From positions 1-64,000 of the forward strand of contig JAVVEH010000011.1 in NCBI GenBank assembly GCA_032251435.1: a stretch of 64,000 bases of DNA, given 5' to 3'. Below the pieces are notes generated by a model. The model saw only the letters and a list, made by a program, of their open reading frames with translations. It made no database searches and had not been told where the DNA came from. The DNA comes from JAVVEH01 sp032251435. GTDB taxonomy: Bacteria; Verrucomicrobiota; Lentisphaeria; Oligosphaerales; MVZH01. A program made the translations under genes and the position numbers. Of this stretch, positions 1-9,062 are shown one piece after another (position 1 is the stretch's first letter; each line of letters starts with the position of its first letter).

Positions 1-126
1 GCCAGGACGAAACTTAAACATCTTTATCCGCATCTTTAAATTTTACATTGTACTATGGCTATGTGTTCTATATCGGTAAAAAAGCAGATTGGCAAAACAA
101 CTGAGTCCGCTCCGGTTTCGGTCGAA

Positions 127-1767
127 TCAAGCCGACGCGCGTGGTTCGCCTCCTTTCACGGTGAAAACGTCTTCCCAGTCATCCTCCGGGCGCAGGACGG
201 AGAATTTCACATCGCCTAACCGAGTGCCGCCGACGGCCAGCCGCTGGCGGTAACGCGCGGCGCCATGCTCCACCCGGCGCAACTGAAGAGGTGACAATTG
301 GCCCAGATGACGGGCGTGGCGGTAATGGTAATTGGCCGACAGCTCTTCATCGAACCGGGCGGCGAAGGACTCACCATCCACAATTGCCGCCCCCTCCGTA
401 TACAAAACATAGCCCCAGCCCGACGGATCACGCCGGGGCGCCAATACGGCGAATTCAAAGACCGCGCCACATTGATCCTCACAGGTTTTCAAGGCCCGCT
501 CGACTTCCCCGGCATGCAGTTTTTCCCCGACGACATCCACCACCGCCCCCGCCCGGCCCAGAAACTCAAGACACGGTGTGGCCCCGGCGAACCCCGTCAC
601 GCTGACCCGATCCCCCAGCCGGTAGCGACAAAACCCGTTGCCTGTGGTCAAAATAACCGTGTATTCCCGGCCTTCCACGAGCTCCCAAAGCGGGTGGACA
701 GAACCATCCGCGGCATCCTCGAATTCGAGGAAATGCCCATTGGGGACACAGACCCGGCGTTGGTCCTTTCCCCAGGGAATGGTCACCACGCCTTCTGTCG
801 CCAACAATCCTTTGGGCTGCATGGCCACGCCTGGAAATTGTTTCAGCAATTCCGCGGCTTCTCTCCCCGCCCGGCCATCCGCCCAGCAACTCATCACTCT
901 AAGCCGCGGCCAGATCGCACGCCAGTCCGGACTGTCACCCGCCAGCGCCTGATTCACGCGCCGGGCTCTTCCGGGACGCGGACAGAATCGTTTCTCCAGT
1001 CTTCTTTTCAGCGGTCCGGGCAGGTCTATCCCAGCAGGCGATCCACCGTCATGAATCGCCTGGACAAGACGCTCCCGCTCATTCACGGCCCGGCGCAGAA
1101 GTAAGCGCAAAAAAGACGGATGCCAAACAGAAATCAAACCGAGCCGATCGTCCCGGAGCAAGCACAAAACCGTGATCACCTCGGCCATTTCCGGATCGCT
1201 GATCGTCCCCACTTCAGGGGGAACCGCCAGCAATTTTCCGGCGGCGAACCGTTGCCAACCGGGCAGATAGTCCCCATCCGCCGCGAACCCGACCGGCACG
1301 GCGCCCGCCGTGGCGCTCTCCCGGGGGACGGTTGAAGGACTGATCGCCCAATACTGCGTGCTCCGCAGCAAGACGGGATAACGGATATACACGTCCCCGA
1401 TCCACGCCCCCAGAGCGGCTTGGAACTCCCGGCGCAACTCAGCCGTGTAGGGAATCAATTTACGCCCGCCGCGGCTGCCGCTGGTCGGCTCAAGCAGGAG
1501 CGTCGGCCTCGGTGTCAGGCCACACCGTTTTCCACTGCGGATAGCTTCGATTTTTTCCCGGTAATCCTCATAGTCAGTCAACGGGTAACGGGAAAACCCG
1601 GGATACGCCCGCGCCTCCCGGGGCGCGCCACGCAGGCGCGTCTGCCGCCTGAGCGCCTGTTCCTGCGCCCGCCGCGGCCGCCGCGTGGCCATCCGGAAGC
1701 GAAACCAGGCGGGAAGGCAACTGATCCACCAAAGAGCGTTTAACAAAAAAATCAGCGGGGTCCGCAT
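127..1767 (-). CDS. GH3-family acyl-adenylate ligase-like protein
   Basis: The 546-residue product has the three nucleotide-binding motifs of the GH3 (auxin-responsive promoter) branch of the ANL adenylating enzymes: TSGSRGGRKLIPYT at residues 95-108, ATEG at 323-326 and YRLGD at 382-386, followed by a GR...GEKL segment at 404-417. Plant GH3 enzymes conjugate carboxylic acids to amino acids through an acyl-adenylate. Bacterial members are mostly uncharacterised, so the substrate here is unknown. The N-terminus is hydrophobic (residues 5-22) and could touch the membrane. It is the last gene of the 6389-127 operon and begins only 6 bp after the preceding gene. The context suggests it activates or joins a carboxylate made or modified by the upstream enzymes. 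The family assignment is firm; the role is inference. Confidence 0.85.
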   Translation of the reverse strand: MRTPLIFLLNALWWISCLPAWFRFRMATRRPRRAQEQALRRQTRLRGAPREARAYPGFSRYPLTDYEDYREKIEAIRSGKRCGLTPRPTLLLEPTSGSRGGRKLIPYTAELRREFQAALGAWIGDVYIRYPVLLRSTQYWAISPSTVPRESATAGAVPVGFAADGDYLPGWQRFAAGKLLAVPPEVGTISDPEMAEVITVLCLLRDDRLGLISVWHPSFLRLLLRRAVNERERLVQAIHDGGSPAGIDLPGPLKRRLEKRFCPRPGRARRVNQALAGDSPDWRAIWPRLRVMSCWADGRAGREAAELLKQFPGVAMQPKGLLATEGVVTIPWGKDQRRVCVPNGHFLEFEDAADGSVHPLWELVEGREYTVILTTGNGFCRYRLGDRVSVTGFAGATPCLEFLGRAGAVVDVVGEKLHAGEVERALKTCEDQCGAVFEFAVLAPRRDPSGWGYVLYTEGAAIVDGESFAARFDEELSANYHYRHARHLGQLSPLQLRRVEHGAARYRQRLAVGGTRLGDVKFSVLRPEDDWEDVFTVKGGEPRASA

Positions 1768-1773
1768 CGCCGC

Positions 1774-2499
1774 TCACTCCCTCCACTCGACGCGCGCGCG
1801 GTCGATCACCCGCCGACCAGCCCGGTTGAGATTATCCGGATCGATGGAAGCCAGGCAGGCCAGTTCCACCCCCTGAGCATACCGCGGATTCCGCGCGACA
1901 AAATAACTGACGTGGGGATCGCGCCGCCGTGATTCGGGGATGGCCGCCAGTTCCGGACACAGGCGGTCGCCGCCCGCCGGTGTGATCAACCCGGAACAGG
2001 GGTCGTAATCCTTACCGAACCGGGCCTGGGCGACGGCTTTGAGCAAGTCAGCCAACTCCCATTCCGCCGCCGTTTGTCCGTGCCAGGGAATAAAGTGTTT
2101 AAAAAACACTGGCAAAAACCGGTACGTCCGGAACCCCTTGGTGATGAGAAACCAGTGACAATCATAGGCGGTCTCTTCCCACACTCGTTTCATGAGATGG
2201 CCAAAGGCACCCGCCAATGTGCTTTCCATCCAGTGCTCAGGTGAGACAATCGTATCCCCGCTGAATAAGAAGGACCGTTCGCGGCCAGCCGCGGGAATCC
2301 GGAAGAGTTTCTGCGTTGAAAAACCGACAATTTTCCCATCGCTGTCCCGTAATTGAATCACCCAGTCTTTGTCGGCCAAGGCACAAGCGAACGCCCCGGC
2401 GGCCACACCGTCATAATGCCGGAGCTGCAATGAGAACATCGCTTCCCGGTCAGATGATGACACATTTTCCTGACGGATAATCGTTGTGTGTAACGGCAT
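1774..2499 (-). CDS. Putative GNAT-fold protein of the rSAM/GH3 cluster
   Basis: This 241-residue soluble protein has no motif I can assign with certainty. Its layout (an N-terminal strand-rich part reading DKDWVIQLRDSDGKIVGF, then a helix-rich core with a long WMESTLAGAFGHLMKRVW helix) resembles GNAT-fold acyltransferases, but the acetyl-CoA loop Q/RxxGxG/A is not clear. It lies between the GNAT gene upstream (94-bp gap) and the GH3 gene downstream (6-bp gap) and is almost certainly cotranscribed with both. Its function is unknown; an acyl-transfer step in the same pathway is the simplest guess. Confidence 0.55.
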   Translation of the reverse strand: MPLHTTIIRQENVSSSDREAMFSLQLRHYDGVAAGAFACALADKDWVIQLRDSDGKIVGFSTQKLFRIPAAGRERSFLFSGDTIVSPEHWMESTLAGAFGHLMKRVWEETAYDCHWFLITKGFRTYRFLPVFFKHFIPWHGQTAAEWELADLLKAVAQARFGKDYDPCSGLITPAGGDRLCPELAAIPESRRRDPHVSYFVARNPRYAQGVELACLASIDPDNLNRAGRRVIDRARVEWRE

Positions 2500-2593
2500 G
2501 TCGCGCTGTAACCTCAGAGGTTCCGTCCTTTAAAGTCTGATTGTGTTTTTACGCGTCGGCAAACGAGGAAAACGCCACCGTGTGAATAACAGG

Positions 2594-3691
2594 TTAGAGC
2601 GTTCCAAGTTCAAGATAGGGGATCCGCCGCGAGGCCCGCAGTTGTTCGACTAATTCAGCGCCATCCTCGTAAGCGGCGACATACAATCGGCCAGGGTAGG
2701 ATAATCCGCGGAGTCCGCGTGTTGCTCGCCGCAGGGGATCCCGCTCATGAAAGCCAACCGCCAGAAACGGGATGCCCGCGGCCGCCGCGTCGGCCAGCAG
2801 CCCGCGTAACAGCGTTCCCGCCCCGTCAACGTCTTCCGCGTCCCTCAGACACAGCAACGCCGCGTAATCCAACCGCAAGCGCCCGCCCGGAGGAACAAGA
2901 GCGGGATAACCGGCGAGTTTTAACAACGGATTCACGATTCCACGGAGCCGCCGCAGCCAGGGAGCGTAGCCAGCCACCCGGATTTGCCGGGTGGCGGACC
3001 GGTTCCAACGCCCGGCCACACCCCGAATCACGCCATTTTTTCCCGCTAACATGCGGAATGACTTCCAAGGCAGGCCGGGCCACAGCTCACGCGCGGGCGG
3101 AAAGGACGGCAGGACGGGGAAGAACTGCCGGACCGGACCGCGCAAACGCAGAAATTCCAGGATACGGTGCGGATCCGGTGTCAGCCAATTTTCCTCCGCC
3201 ACCAGCCGGGCCGCCTTACGTTTGCCTGGCACAACCAGCGCCGAGGTGTCGAAGCGACCGAAATCATGGTAGACAGGCAGCCCCGCCCGGCCCCCGGTCA
3301 ACAGTTCCCGGGCGGCGATGTTACTCTCTAAAATGGTCGTCAAGTAGGCGCAGGTGCGGCCATCGTCATGCAGTTTCCGCAAGAAATGATAGCCCCTGGC
3401 CAGGGTTGTTCCACGACGCGCCTCCGGAACCACCCGTAAACTATGCAGATATCCCATCGCCTGGCATCCGCCGTCTATCCACACATCGCGGAGTCCGCGC
3501 GCCCCCACACCGGTCAATTTCCCGGCGGATTCGGTCACAATGATCTGTGTTTGTCCGCCGCTGGCCGCGGAATCCGCGAAAAAAGAGGGTTCCCGCTCGT
3601 AGACCAGGCGGACCCATCCGGGCATGGGCATGGAGCGCGCCAATGTCCGCAGCGCGGGGTCATCCTGGTCAGTGGCCAGACGGACATTCAT
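2594..3691 (-). CDS. GNAT-family N-acyltransferase-like protein
   Basis: I place the start at 3691 rather than at the open frame's 3820 start because ATG there overlaps the TGA stop of the upstream radical SAM gene (tcat on the plus strand at 3688-3691). The product is then 365 residues starting MNVRLATDQD. The first 150 residues look like a GNAT domain: an N-terminal strand, a strand ending YLHSLRVVPEARRGTTLARG (the usual acetyl-CoA-binding strand-loop-helix) and a later NIAARELL helix. The C-terminal half, which resembles a second degenerate domain, has no family I recognise. Translational coupling to the radical SAM gene indicates a shared pathway. The substrate is unknown. Confidence 0.7.
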   Translation of the reverse strand: MNVRLATDQDDPALRTLARSMPMPGWVRLVYEREPSFFADSAASGGQTQIIVTESAGKLTGVGARGLRDVWIDGGCQAMGYLHSLRVVPEARRGTTLARGYHFLRKLHDDGRTCAYLTTILESNIAARELLTGGRAGLPVYHDFGRFDTSALVVPGKRKAARLVAEENWLTPDPHRILEFLRLRGPVRQFFPVLPSFPPARELWPGLPWKSFRMLAGKNGVIRGVAGRWNRSATRQIRVAGYAPWLRRLRGIVNPLLKLAGYPALVPPGGRLRLDYAALLCLRDAEDVDGAGTLLRGLLADAAAAGIPFLAVGFHERDPLRRATRGLRGLSYPGRLYVAAYEDGAELVEQLRASRRIPYLELGTL

Positions 3692-5028
3692 ATGATTGGC
3701 TCCCCCGCCGCGCCCAGGGGCAGCGCTTGCCGCTGCCGCACTTCTCCGCGGCTGCTGATGTTCCCGTACCAGAAGATACCGGCTCGGAAAATATCCCGGC
3801 AATTGGCCCGCCAATCCCACCCCCGCTGAACCATCGAGCCGATGGCGTAAAATTTCCGCCGGTATTCAAAACACATGTCCGCCAATTCCCCTGGTGTCAA
3901 CGGATCAGGCTGAAAGGCCACCTGCCCGAAGCGGTAGGATTCATCCAGCCACCAGCGTTCATAAAGCAAACGATTTTCCGCCGCCAACCGCGCGTATAAC
4001 GGGGTTCCGGGAAAGGGAACCAAATGATTAAACGCGGCGAAAAACATCTTATGTCGGCGAGTGAAAGCCAAGGTGGCCTCAAAGGATTCCCGGGTATCTC
4101 CGTCATAACCGAAAACAAATGTCCCGTACACACTGATCCCGAACCGGCGCAGCCGCTGTAAGCGCTGATCATTCAACTCGCCGCCCCGGTTGACAGATTT
4201 GCCCATGATTTTTAACACCTCGGGATTCAAGGATTCAAACCCCATCAGCACCATCAGGCAGCCGCTTTTACGCATCAGATCAAGCAACTCCCCGTCATCG
4301 GCCACATCCATGCTCACTTGCCCCGCCCAGCGGATTTTCAATGGAATCAACGCCTGAAACAGTGCCTTCGCCCGCTCACGGTCCGCGCCGATATTGTCAT
4401 CCACGAAAAAGACCGGTTTTTTTGGCAACGCCGCGACCTCCGCGACCACTTCACCCACAGGCCGGGTCGTGTATGACCGGTGAAAAAAACTGCTGATGGA
4501 GCAGAATTCACAGCCGAACCGACAGCCTCGGGAGGTTTCCACCAGGGACAGGCCGACATAATTTTTGCCGGCGAACACCGTCCGGTCCGGTCTGATTCCC
4601 AGCAATCGCGGGCGTTCCACGGCCTGATACCGCTTCCGGAGATGTCCCGCCCGGGCGTCGGCCAGTAGCTCCAGCCAGACACCTTCCACTTCGCCGACCA
4701 CAATCGCGTCCGCATGCCGTCCGGCTTCGTCCGGAACAAGGGTGGGATGAAATCCCCCCAGCACCACGCGCGCCCCCCGGCACCGGTAGGCCGCCGATAT
4801 CTGGTAGGCCCGGCGGGCGGTGTAGGTTTCCACGCTCAAACAGACCAGATCCGTCGCGTCCTCGTAAGGAATGGCTTCTAATCGGTCATCATAGAAAACC
4901 CGGCTGACATCCGGCGGCGTGAGCGCGGCCAGCACCCCGATGCCCAAAGGCTCCATCTGCCAGCCCCGGACATAATCAGTCTGGCCCTCCCGGCGGCCGA
5001 TACTAGGCATGATAAAGGTTATTTTCAC
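3688..5028 (-). CDS. B12-binding-domain radical SAM protein (second of pair)
   Basis: The 446-residue protein has an N-terminal cobalamin-binding-type Rossmann domain (residues 1-125, with GGFHPTLVPDE and DAIVVGEVEG, the usual ending of this domain) followed by a radical SAM barrel. The [4Fe-4S] ligands are C169, C173 and C176 in CRFGCEFC. Members of this class methylate unreactive carbons or rearrange substrates using cobalamin and S-adenosylmethionine; BchE- and P-methylase-like enzymes share the layout. The start overlaps the upstream radical SAM stop by 4 bp and its own stop overlaps the next start by 4 bp, so the three genes are translationally coupled. The substrate cannot be told from sequence. 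Confidence 0.88.
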   Translation of the reverse strand: MKITFIMPSIGRREGQTDYVRGWQMEPLGIGVLAALTPPDVSRVFYDDRLEAIPYEDATDLVCLSVETYTARRAYQISAAYRCRGARVVLGGFHPTLVPDEAGRHADAIVVGEVEGVWLELLADARAGHLRKRYQAVERPRLLGIRPDRTVFAGKNYVGLSLVETSRGCRFGCEFCSISSFFHRSYTTRPVGEVVAEVAALPKKPVFFVDDNIGADRERAKALFQALIPLKIRWAGQVSMDVADDGELLDLMRKSGCLMVLMGFESLNPEVLKIMGKSVNRGGELNDQRLQRLRRFGISVYGTFVFGYDGDTRESFEATLAFTRRHKMFFAAFNHLVPFPGTPLYARLAAENRLLYERWWLDESYRFGQVAFQPDPLTPGELADMCFEYRRKFYAIGSMVQRGWDWRANCRDIFRAGIFWYGNISSRGEVRQRQALPLGAAGEPII

Positions 5029-6389
5029 GGTGTCATTGCCAAGGTTTCAAGGTAAGTGGGCGCTTTCAGCCGGACAGGCGCGCCCGTGCGTTCACGGAGC
5101 AAGCGGGCGATGTACCGCCGATAGGCCACACTCCCGGTTAGAGTCACCAGCGGGTGCGGACTCCGCGCGACACGGCTCAAAATCGCGCCGATGGAAAAGG
5201 TGCGGCGATAAGCGTCGACAAAGCCGGTGTCCAGCTCCCGGGGGCTCATTCCCGCGGGGGTAAACACCACATGCTGGGTGTCGTAATAGGCCCAATTCTG
5301 GTGCAGCAACCGCCCGTCACGTTCCAAGCGCCGAAACGCCTTTGTTCCAGGATAGGGTGTGTACACCGCGTAACGGGGAATATCGACACCCAGCTTCTGG
5401 ACCATCCGCGTGGTGTCGGAGAAAACAGCGGGGGTGTCCGTGTCCAGTCCAAAAATAAAACAGCCTTGAACCGTGACGCCGCGGGCGTGCAGGCGGTCAA
5501 CCGTTCGCCGGTAGTGATCGACCTGATTAAAGGATTTTCCCATAGCCGCGAGGCCTTCTCCGGTGACCGATTCAAATCCGAGGAGCAAATAGACACATCC
5601 GGCCCGTTCCAAGGCGGTCAGAAGTTCCGGATCATCCGCGACCCGGGTCGTGGCCAGACCGCCCCACTTTTTCCGCAACGGCGCCAATTCCCTGAACAAG
5701 GCTAAAGCATAGTCGCGGTCATCAGTCAAATTGACATCATTGAACGCGAATCGGCGGCCCCGCAACGCGGCCACTTCCCGGGCCACGTCCTGAACTGGCC
5801 GGGTTCCCCAGCCAAACCGGGCCGCCGGCACCGAGCAGAAATCACAGCCTCCCCGGCAGCCCCGGGTAGCGAAAACCGTGTCCGGCATGATGTAAGCGCC
5901 CCGCCGTTGCAAGTCCCGCCGCGGGGTCGGCAGGTCCGCCAAAGGCGGATGGCCGCCATCATAGCGCGGCGCCAATCGGCCAACGGAAAAGTCTTTGAGC
6001 AACCGCGGCCAGGCTCGCTCCGCGAACCCTGTCACGATGGCATCCGCGTGGGCCCGCGCCTCATCAGGCAAAAGGGTGACATGCACACCGCCCAGAATAA
6101 CAGGGATTCCCCGTTTGCGGAACTGATCAGCCAAGGCGTAGGCTCGCGGAGCGGTGCCGGTCAAACAACTGATCCCCACCAGATCCCACTCACCTGTGGC
6201 GTATTCCTTTGGCAACGGATCCACGCTTTCATCAATGAGACGACAGTCCACATCCAGTTCAGGGGGAACCAGAGCCGCCAGAGTGGTCAAAGTCAACGGC
6301 GCTTCACGTAACGACATCCAGCGGCGGCCCACGCGTAAACGGTGAACGCCCGCCGCGGGCATGATTAATAATAGTCGCAGTGAAGTCAT
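5025..6389 (-). CDS. B12-binding-domain radical SAM protein (first gene of operon)
   Basis: The 454-residue paralogue of the next gene has a cobalamin-binding-type domain at residues 1-130 (VILGGVHVTLLPDE, DAIVTGFAE), then a radical SAM core with C178, C182 and C185 in CRGGCDFC. The C-terminal 100 residues contain YTPYPGTKAF, typical of this B12-rSAM group. It is the promoter-proximal gene of the minus-strand operon running to 127. Two related B12-rSAM enzymes in tandem usually mean two successive modifications of one scaffold. No peptide precursor gene is visible next to it, so a lipid, polyketide-like or other small-molecule substrate is at least as likely as a RiPP. Confidence 0.88.
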   Translation of the reverse strand: MTSLRLLLIMPAAGVHRLRVGRRWMSLREAPLTLTTLAALVPPELDVDCRLIDESVDPLPKEYATGEWDLVGISCLTGTAPRAYALADQFRKRGIPVILGGVHVTLLPDEARAHADAIVTGFAERAWPRLLKDFSVGRLAPRYDGGHPPLADLPTPRRDLQRRGAYIMPDTVFATRGCRGGCDFCSVPAARFGWGTRPVQDVAREVAALRGRRFAFNDVNLTDDRDYALALFRELAPLRKKWGGLATTRVADDPELLTALERAGCVYLLLGFESVTGEGLAAMGKSFNQVDHYRRTVDRLHARGVTVQGCFIFGLDTDTPAVFSDTTRMVQKLGVDIPRYAVYTPYPGTKAFRRLERDGRLLHQNWAYYDTQHVVFTPAGMSPRELDTGFVDAYRRTFSIGAILSRVARSPHPLVTLTGSVAYRRYIARLLRERTGAPVRLKAPTYLETLAMTP

Positions 6390-7186
6390 ATCACGTCAGG
6401 TCCATAACGGTCATCAAGACATGTCAATCAGATTATCCATACTATACGCGGTTATCGCGCCATCCCTGTAGCAACCTGAAAACCAAACCACTAAAAAAAG
6501 CCATATTTAATTTAAAAAAAAATGGTTATGGCCTAAAAATTTGTTCCAAATAAAATACAACATCGAAGCCTGATCCGCGTTCAATGGTCTTAAGCATACA
6601 AATAACGCGCAGACAGCCGCCAGGCGGGCACTCTTGATCGGGTAAACTTTTCCCCGCTGTTTCCTAACTCGAGACAGGTTGATATCAGGTGGAATCGCCT
6701 GATAGTATCCTTCCACGGGGGGTTGACAAAGCCAAGACGGCCAACCCAACTGACTCCCGCGTCCGTGGCTGAGTTGCTGAGTTATCAGGAATTTATTCCC
6801 GATTTTGCCCGATTATTATCCCGGATTCGGGAAACTGTTCCTGATTTCGGAATCAATATGAGATGTGTCACGGATAATTTTCCTGATACCCCTATGGTAT
6901 ATCATCAGAGAATGATGTACATTTTGCGGATTCCGCAGGCCGGGAAAATCAATACGGGTTGGTCACCGGACACGGCCTGGAGCGCATCCGTCCCGGATGC
7001 GCCTGCCCGCATTGCTTGAGCTTGCGCTCCAGCTGCAAGCGACCCGCCTGTAGTGCTTGCAGTTTGCACGACTTCACGCAAACAATGCGGACAGGTGTAG
7101 GCGGGTCCGGGTTAGTTGGCAAGCGCGCTTCGGCTGGTTGGACGACTTTGATTGGCAAGTTAACGTTCGAACATCTGGAATTTTAC
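6390..7186. other. Intergenic region, no convincing gene
   Basis: About 800 bases separate the rSAM operon start from tspO. Short open frames exist on both strands but none has a recognisable domain or a good ribosome site. A perfect 9-bp hairpin with a 3-base loop lies at 6982-7002 (gcgcatccg / cggatgcgc) without a following T run. Around 7000-7100 several frames give closely spaced Cys codons, including a CPHC on the minus strand, which may be the decayed end of a zinc-finger protein, but stops interrupt it. The AT-rich part at 6400-6560 is where the promoter of the minus-strand operon should lie; I could not pick -35/-10 boxes with confidence. Confidence 0.5.
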
Positions 7187-7570
7187 ATGAATAGTTGGTA
7201 CTCAAAACTGAATAGACCACCGTTTACGCCTCCTGACTGGGTATTTGGGCCGGTTTGGGGGGTTCTTTACGCGATGATTGCCCTCTCCATCTTTCTCTAC
7301 GTCCGCCAGACCATCCGCGACCGCCCATTTTGGCCCTATGCGCTAATCGCGATACATCTGCTTGCCAACTTCTGCTGGACCCCTATATTCTTCCACTTAC
7401 AACGCCCCGGGTGGGCCCTTGTTGATATCATCATTCTTGACATATCCCTGGCGGCAATACTGGTTGTATTCTGGCGGGCGCGCAAGGCTTCATCCATCCT
7501 TCTCTGGCCCTACGCCGCATGGGTCTCATTCGCGACCTATCTGAACGCGGGATTCCACTTTCTTAATTAA
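7187..7570 (+). CDS. tspO: TspO/MBR family tryptophan-rich membrane protein (short form)
   Basis: TspO proteins are membrane proteins that bind tetrapyrroles and cholesterol-like ligands and take part in porphyrin handling and stress responses. The 127 residues from ATG 7187 hold the family signatures WYSKLNRPPFTPP, VFGPVWGVLYA, NFCWTPIFFHLQRPGWALVDI and the C-terminal PYAAWVSFATYLNAGFHFLN. About four membrane spans are visible, whereas the usual family has five in 150-160 residues. The usual first span before the WY motif is absent, and the in-frame upstream sequence (from 6959) is Cys/Arg-rich and not hydrophobic, so I prefer the short start. The upstream Shine-Dalgarno match (tggaa) is weak. 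This is either a natural short TspO or one that has lost its first span. Confidence 0.82.
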   Translation: MNSWYSKLNRPPFTPPDWVFGPVWGVLYAMIALSIFLYVRQTIRDRPFWPYALIAIHLLANFCWTPIFFHLQRPGWALVDIIILDISLAAILVVFWRARKASSILLWPYAAWVSFATYLNAGFHFLN

Positions 7571-7687
7571 GTCGTGAATACGCCATGTCATCGAAAGTTG
7601 ATGGCAAATCGACTTTTTGTCCCGTCGCTATTCGACGCGGCCCCAGGTCACGTCCTGATTAAACGTGGACGCTTCGAATAATGACTG

Positions 7688-7712
7688 TTGAACACGGATC
7701 TCAGATTGGGGG
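7688..7712 (+). repeat. Dispersed repeat, copy 1
   Basis: This 25-base segment (core gaacacggatct, then agattggggg) is repeated in opposite orientation at 48418-48442 with one mismatch. Both copies lie in non-coding DNA next to GC-rich inverted repeats. Confidence 0.6.
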
Positions 7713-7851
7713 ACGTGACGGCAGGGATGAGGGCGGAAAGCTGAAGGAGACCGCAGACTCCCCGGCCCCCATTCGTCATTGCCGCGTCGCTCCGGATCCA
7801 GTCGGTCACGGATCTCTACCTTCGGTGGCCCGCGTTCCTCTGCTCATCGGT

Positions 7852-8838
7852 TCATTCCCTCCTGTTCCCTACCCCCGTTTTCTCACGGGGGCGGGCGAAG
7901 CGGGCGCCGACGACGACACCGCCCCCGGCGAGAGCGAAAACAACCAGCGCCGCGGCCGCGGCGGGATCAAGTAAAGGCGGGGATTTTTTTTGTTCCAAGC
8001 GCAATCTGGGCGACAACCACTCCAAGCGCCGGGAAACCCTCGTGGCATAAAAAGAACTGGCGATTTGTCCCGGTGCCGATGGCATGACACGCCCGTTTTT
8101 TGACATTCCCCGAATGTCAAAAAGGGCCGCTTGGAATGTGGCGCTGTTTCCCGTGACTGTCGCGAAGCGTGAATCAACCGCGTAATTAACCCCGGCTAAT
8201 TTCCATTCGCCATCCACTTTTAAAAACACGCCGCCGCCTGAATCCCAATCCGCCAGATGACATTCCGTGGGCGCCAGCGCCAAGTCAAATTCGGCCCGTA
8301 ACAACGCGTTTTCCACATTCCCGTAGGGAGCGTATTCAACAACCTCATTCGTCCCCCATTGGAGTAGACCCGACACCGTGTCAGCATAGAGCCAGCCTCT
8401 CAAGCGGTCATCAACGATCACTTCCTCACCGCGGCCGCGGCCGCGGCCATGGACGACGACTTCTTTTCCTTTCTCACTCGAACCCGTATATAAGGGGGCC
8501 CAGCTGGAAAACGGGCCAGGCGCTGAAACATCCAACGTCAGTAAGCGTAAATCACTGTGAGGATCATCCTCTGTCTTCAGCACGGCGTATGCCTTGCCGT
8601 GGATAACGAATTGATCTGTTTCCGCGAAGTGTTTGGCGGTCAGCACTTGGTCAGGTGAGACAACCGTACCGGTTCCATACCCGTAACGCCCCTGCCACTG
8701 CCAGCCGCTGCCCGCGTAATACCCATCGGGCGGCACCGTGTTGAACGACGGATCATCGGTGGAAAAAAAGATCATTCCGCTCAAAGAGCCACAACAGCGA
8801 AGGAGAAAAAAAATAAGTGTGACTTTTTTAAATCCCAA
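7852..8838 (-). CDS. Secreted trypsin-like serine protease with C-terminal membrane anchor
   Basis: This is an S1-family (chymotrypsin fold) protease of 328 residues. The catalytic triad is visible: H70 in VLTAKH, D96 in HSDLRLL and S200 in DWDSGGG. A hydrophobic N-terminal segment (residues 5-22) acts as a signal peptide, and a single hydrophobic stretch at about 291-312 followed by RFARPREK looks like a C-terminal anchor or sorting signal. A run of arginine-glycine codons (GRGRGRG, residues 131-137) sits mid-protein. The start is TTG (8838-8836), preceded on the minus strand by AGGAAAG. It stands alone, 282 bp from tspO and divergent from the FHA gene. The substrate is unknown; a role at the cell surface is inferred. 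Confidence 0.82.
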   Translation of the reverse strand: MGFKKVTLIFFLLRCCGSLSGMIFFSTDDPSFNTVPPDGYYAGSGWQWQGRYGYGTGTVVSPDQVLTAKHFAETDQFVIHGKAYAVLKTEDDPHSDLRLLTLDVSAPGPFSSWAPLYTGSSEKGKEVVVHGRGRGRGEEVIVDDRLRGWLYADTVSGLLQWGTNEVVEYAPYGNVENALLRAEFDLALAPTECHLADWDSGGGVFLKVDGEWKLAGVNYAVDSRFATVTGNSATFQAALFDIRGMSKNGRVMPSAPGQIASSFYATRVSRRLEWLSPRLRLEQKKSPPLLDPAAAAALVVFALAGGGVVVGARFARPREKTGVGNRRE

Positions 8839-9062
8839 TAGAGGTCTTTCCTGACATATCGTATCTACCGAATAAAAAACACCGCGTGACGGACACCGCC
8901 ATCAACACGTTTGTGACCCCGCGTCCATCATACAGTTTCGCCGGGCCGGAAAAAGGAGTTGACGTTTTAAATTAAGGCGTTATTTTTTCCAGTGGCGATT
9001 CCGTTCGGAATGAGTCGTTTACACACCGCTTTGATCGCTCAAACGGATTTTGGAGAACGCAT

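Noticed and set aside
298..1104. Long plus-strand frame opposite the GH3 gene
   Set aside because: It is the antisense shadow of a gene with clear GH3 motifs.
127..6389. A RiPP cluster with a precursor peptide
   Set aside because: No short gene with a leader-core look is visible beside or inside the operon, so RiPP is not favoured over other products.
6390..7186. Open frames at 6507-6749 (minus), 6723-7019 and 6949-7158 as genes
   Set aside because: No homology-like motif, weak ribosome sites, and overlapping frames on both strands; the Cys-rich patch around 7020-7080 is interrupted by stops on the minus strand.
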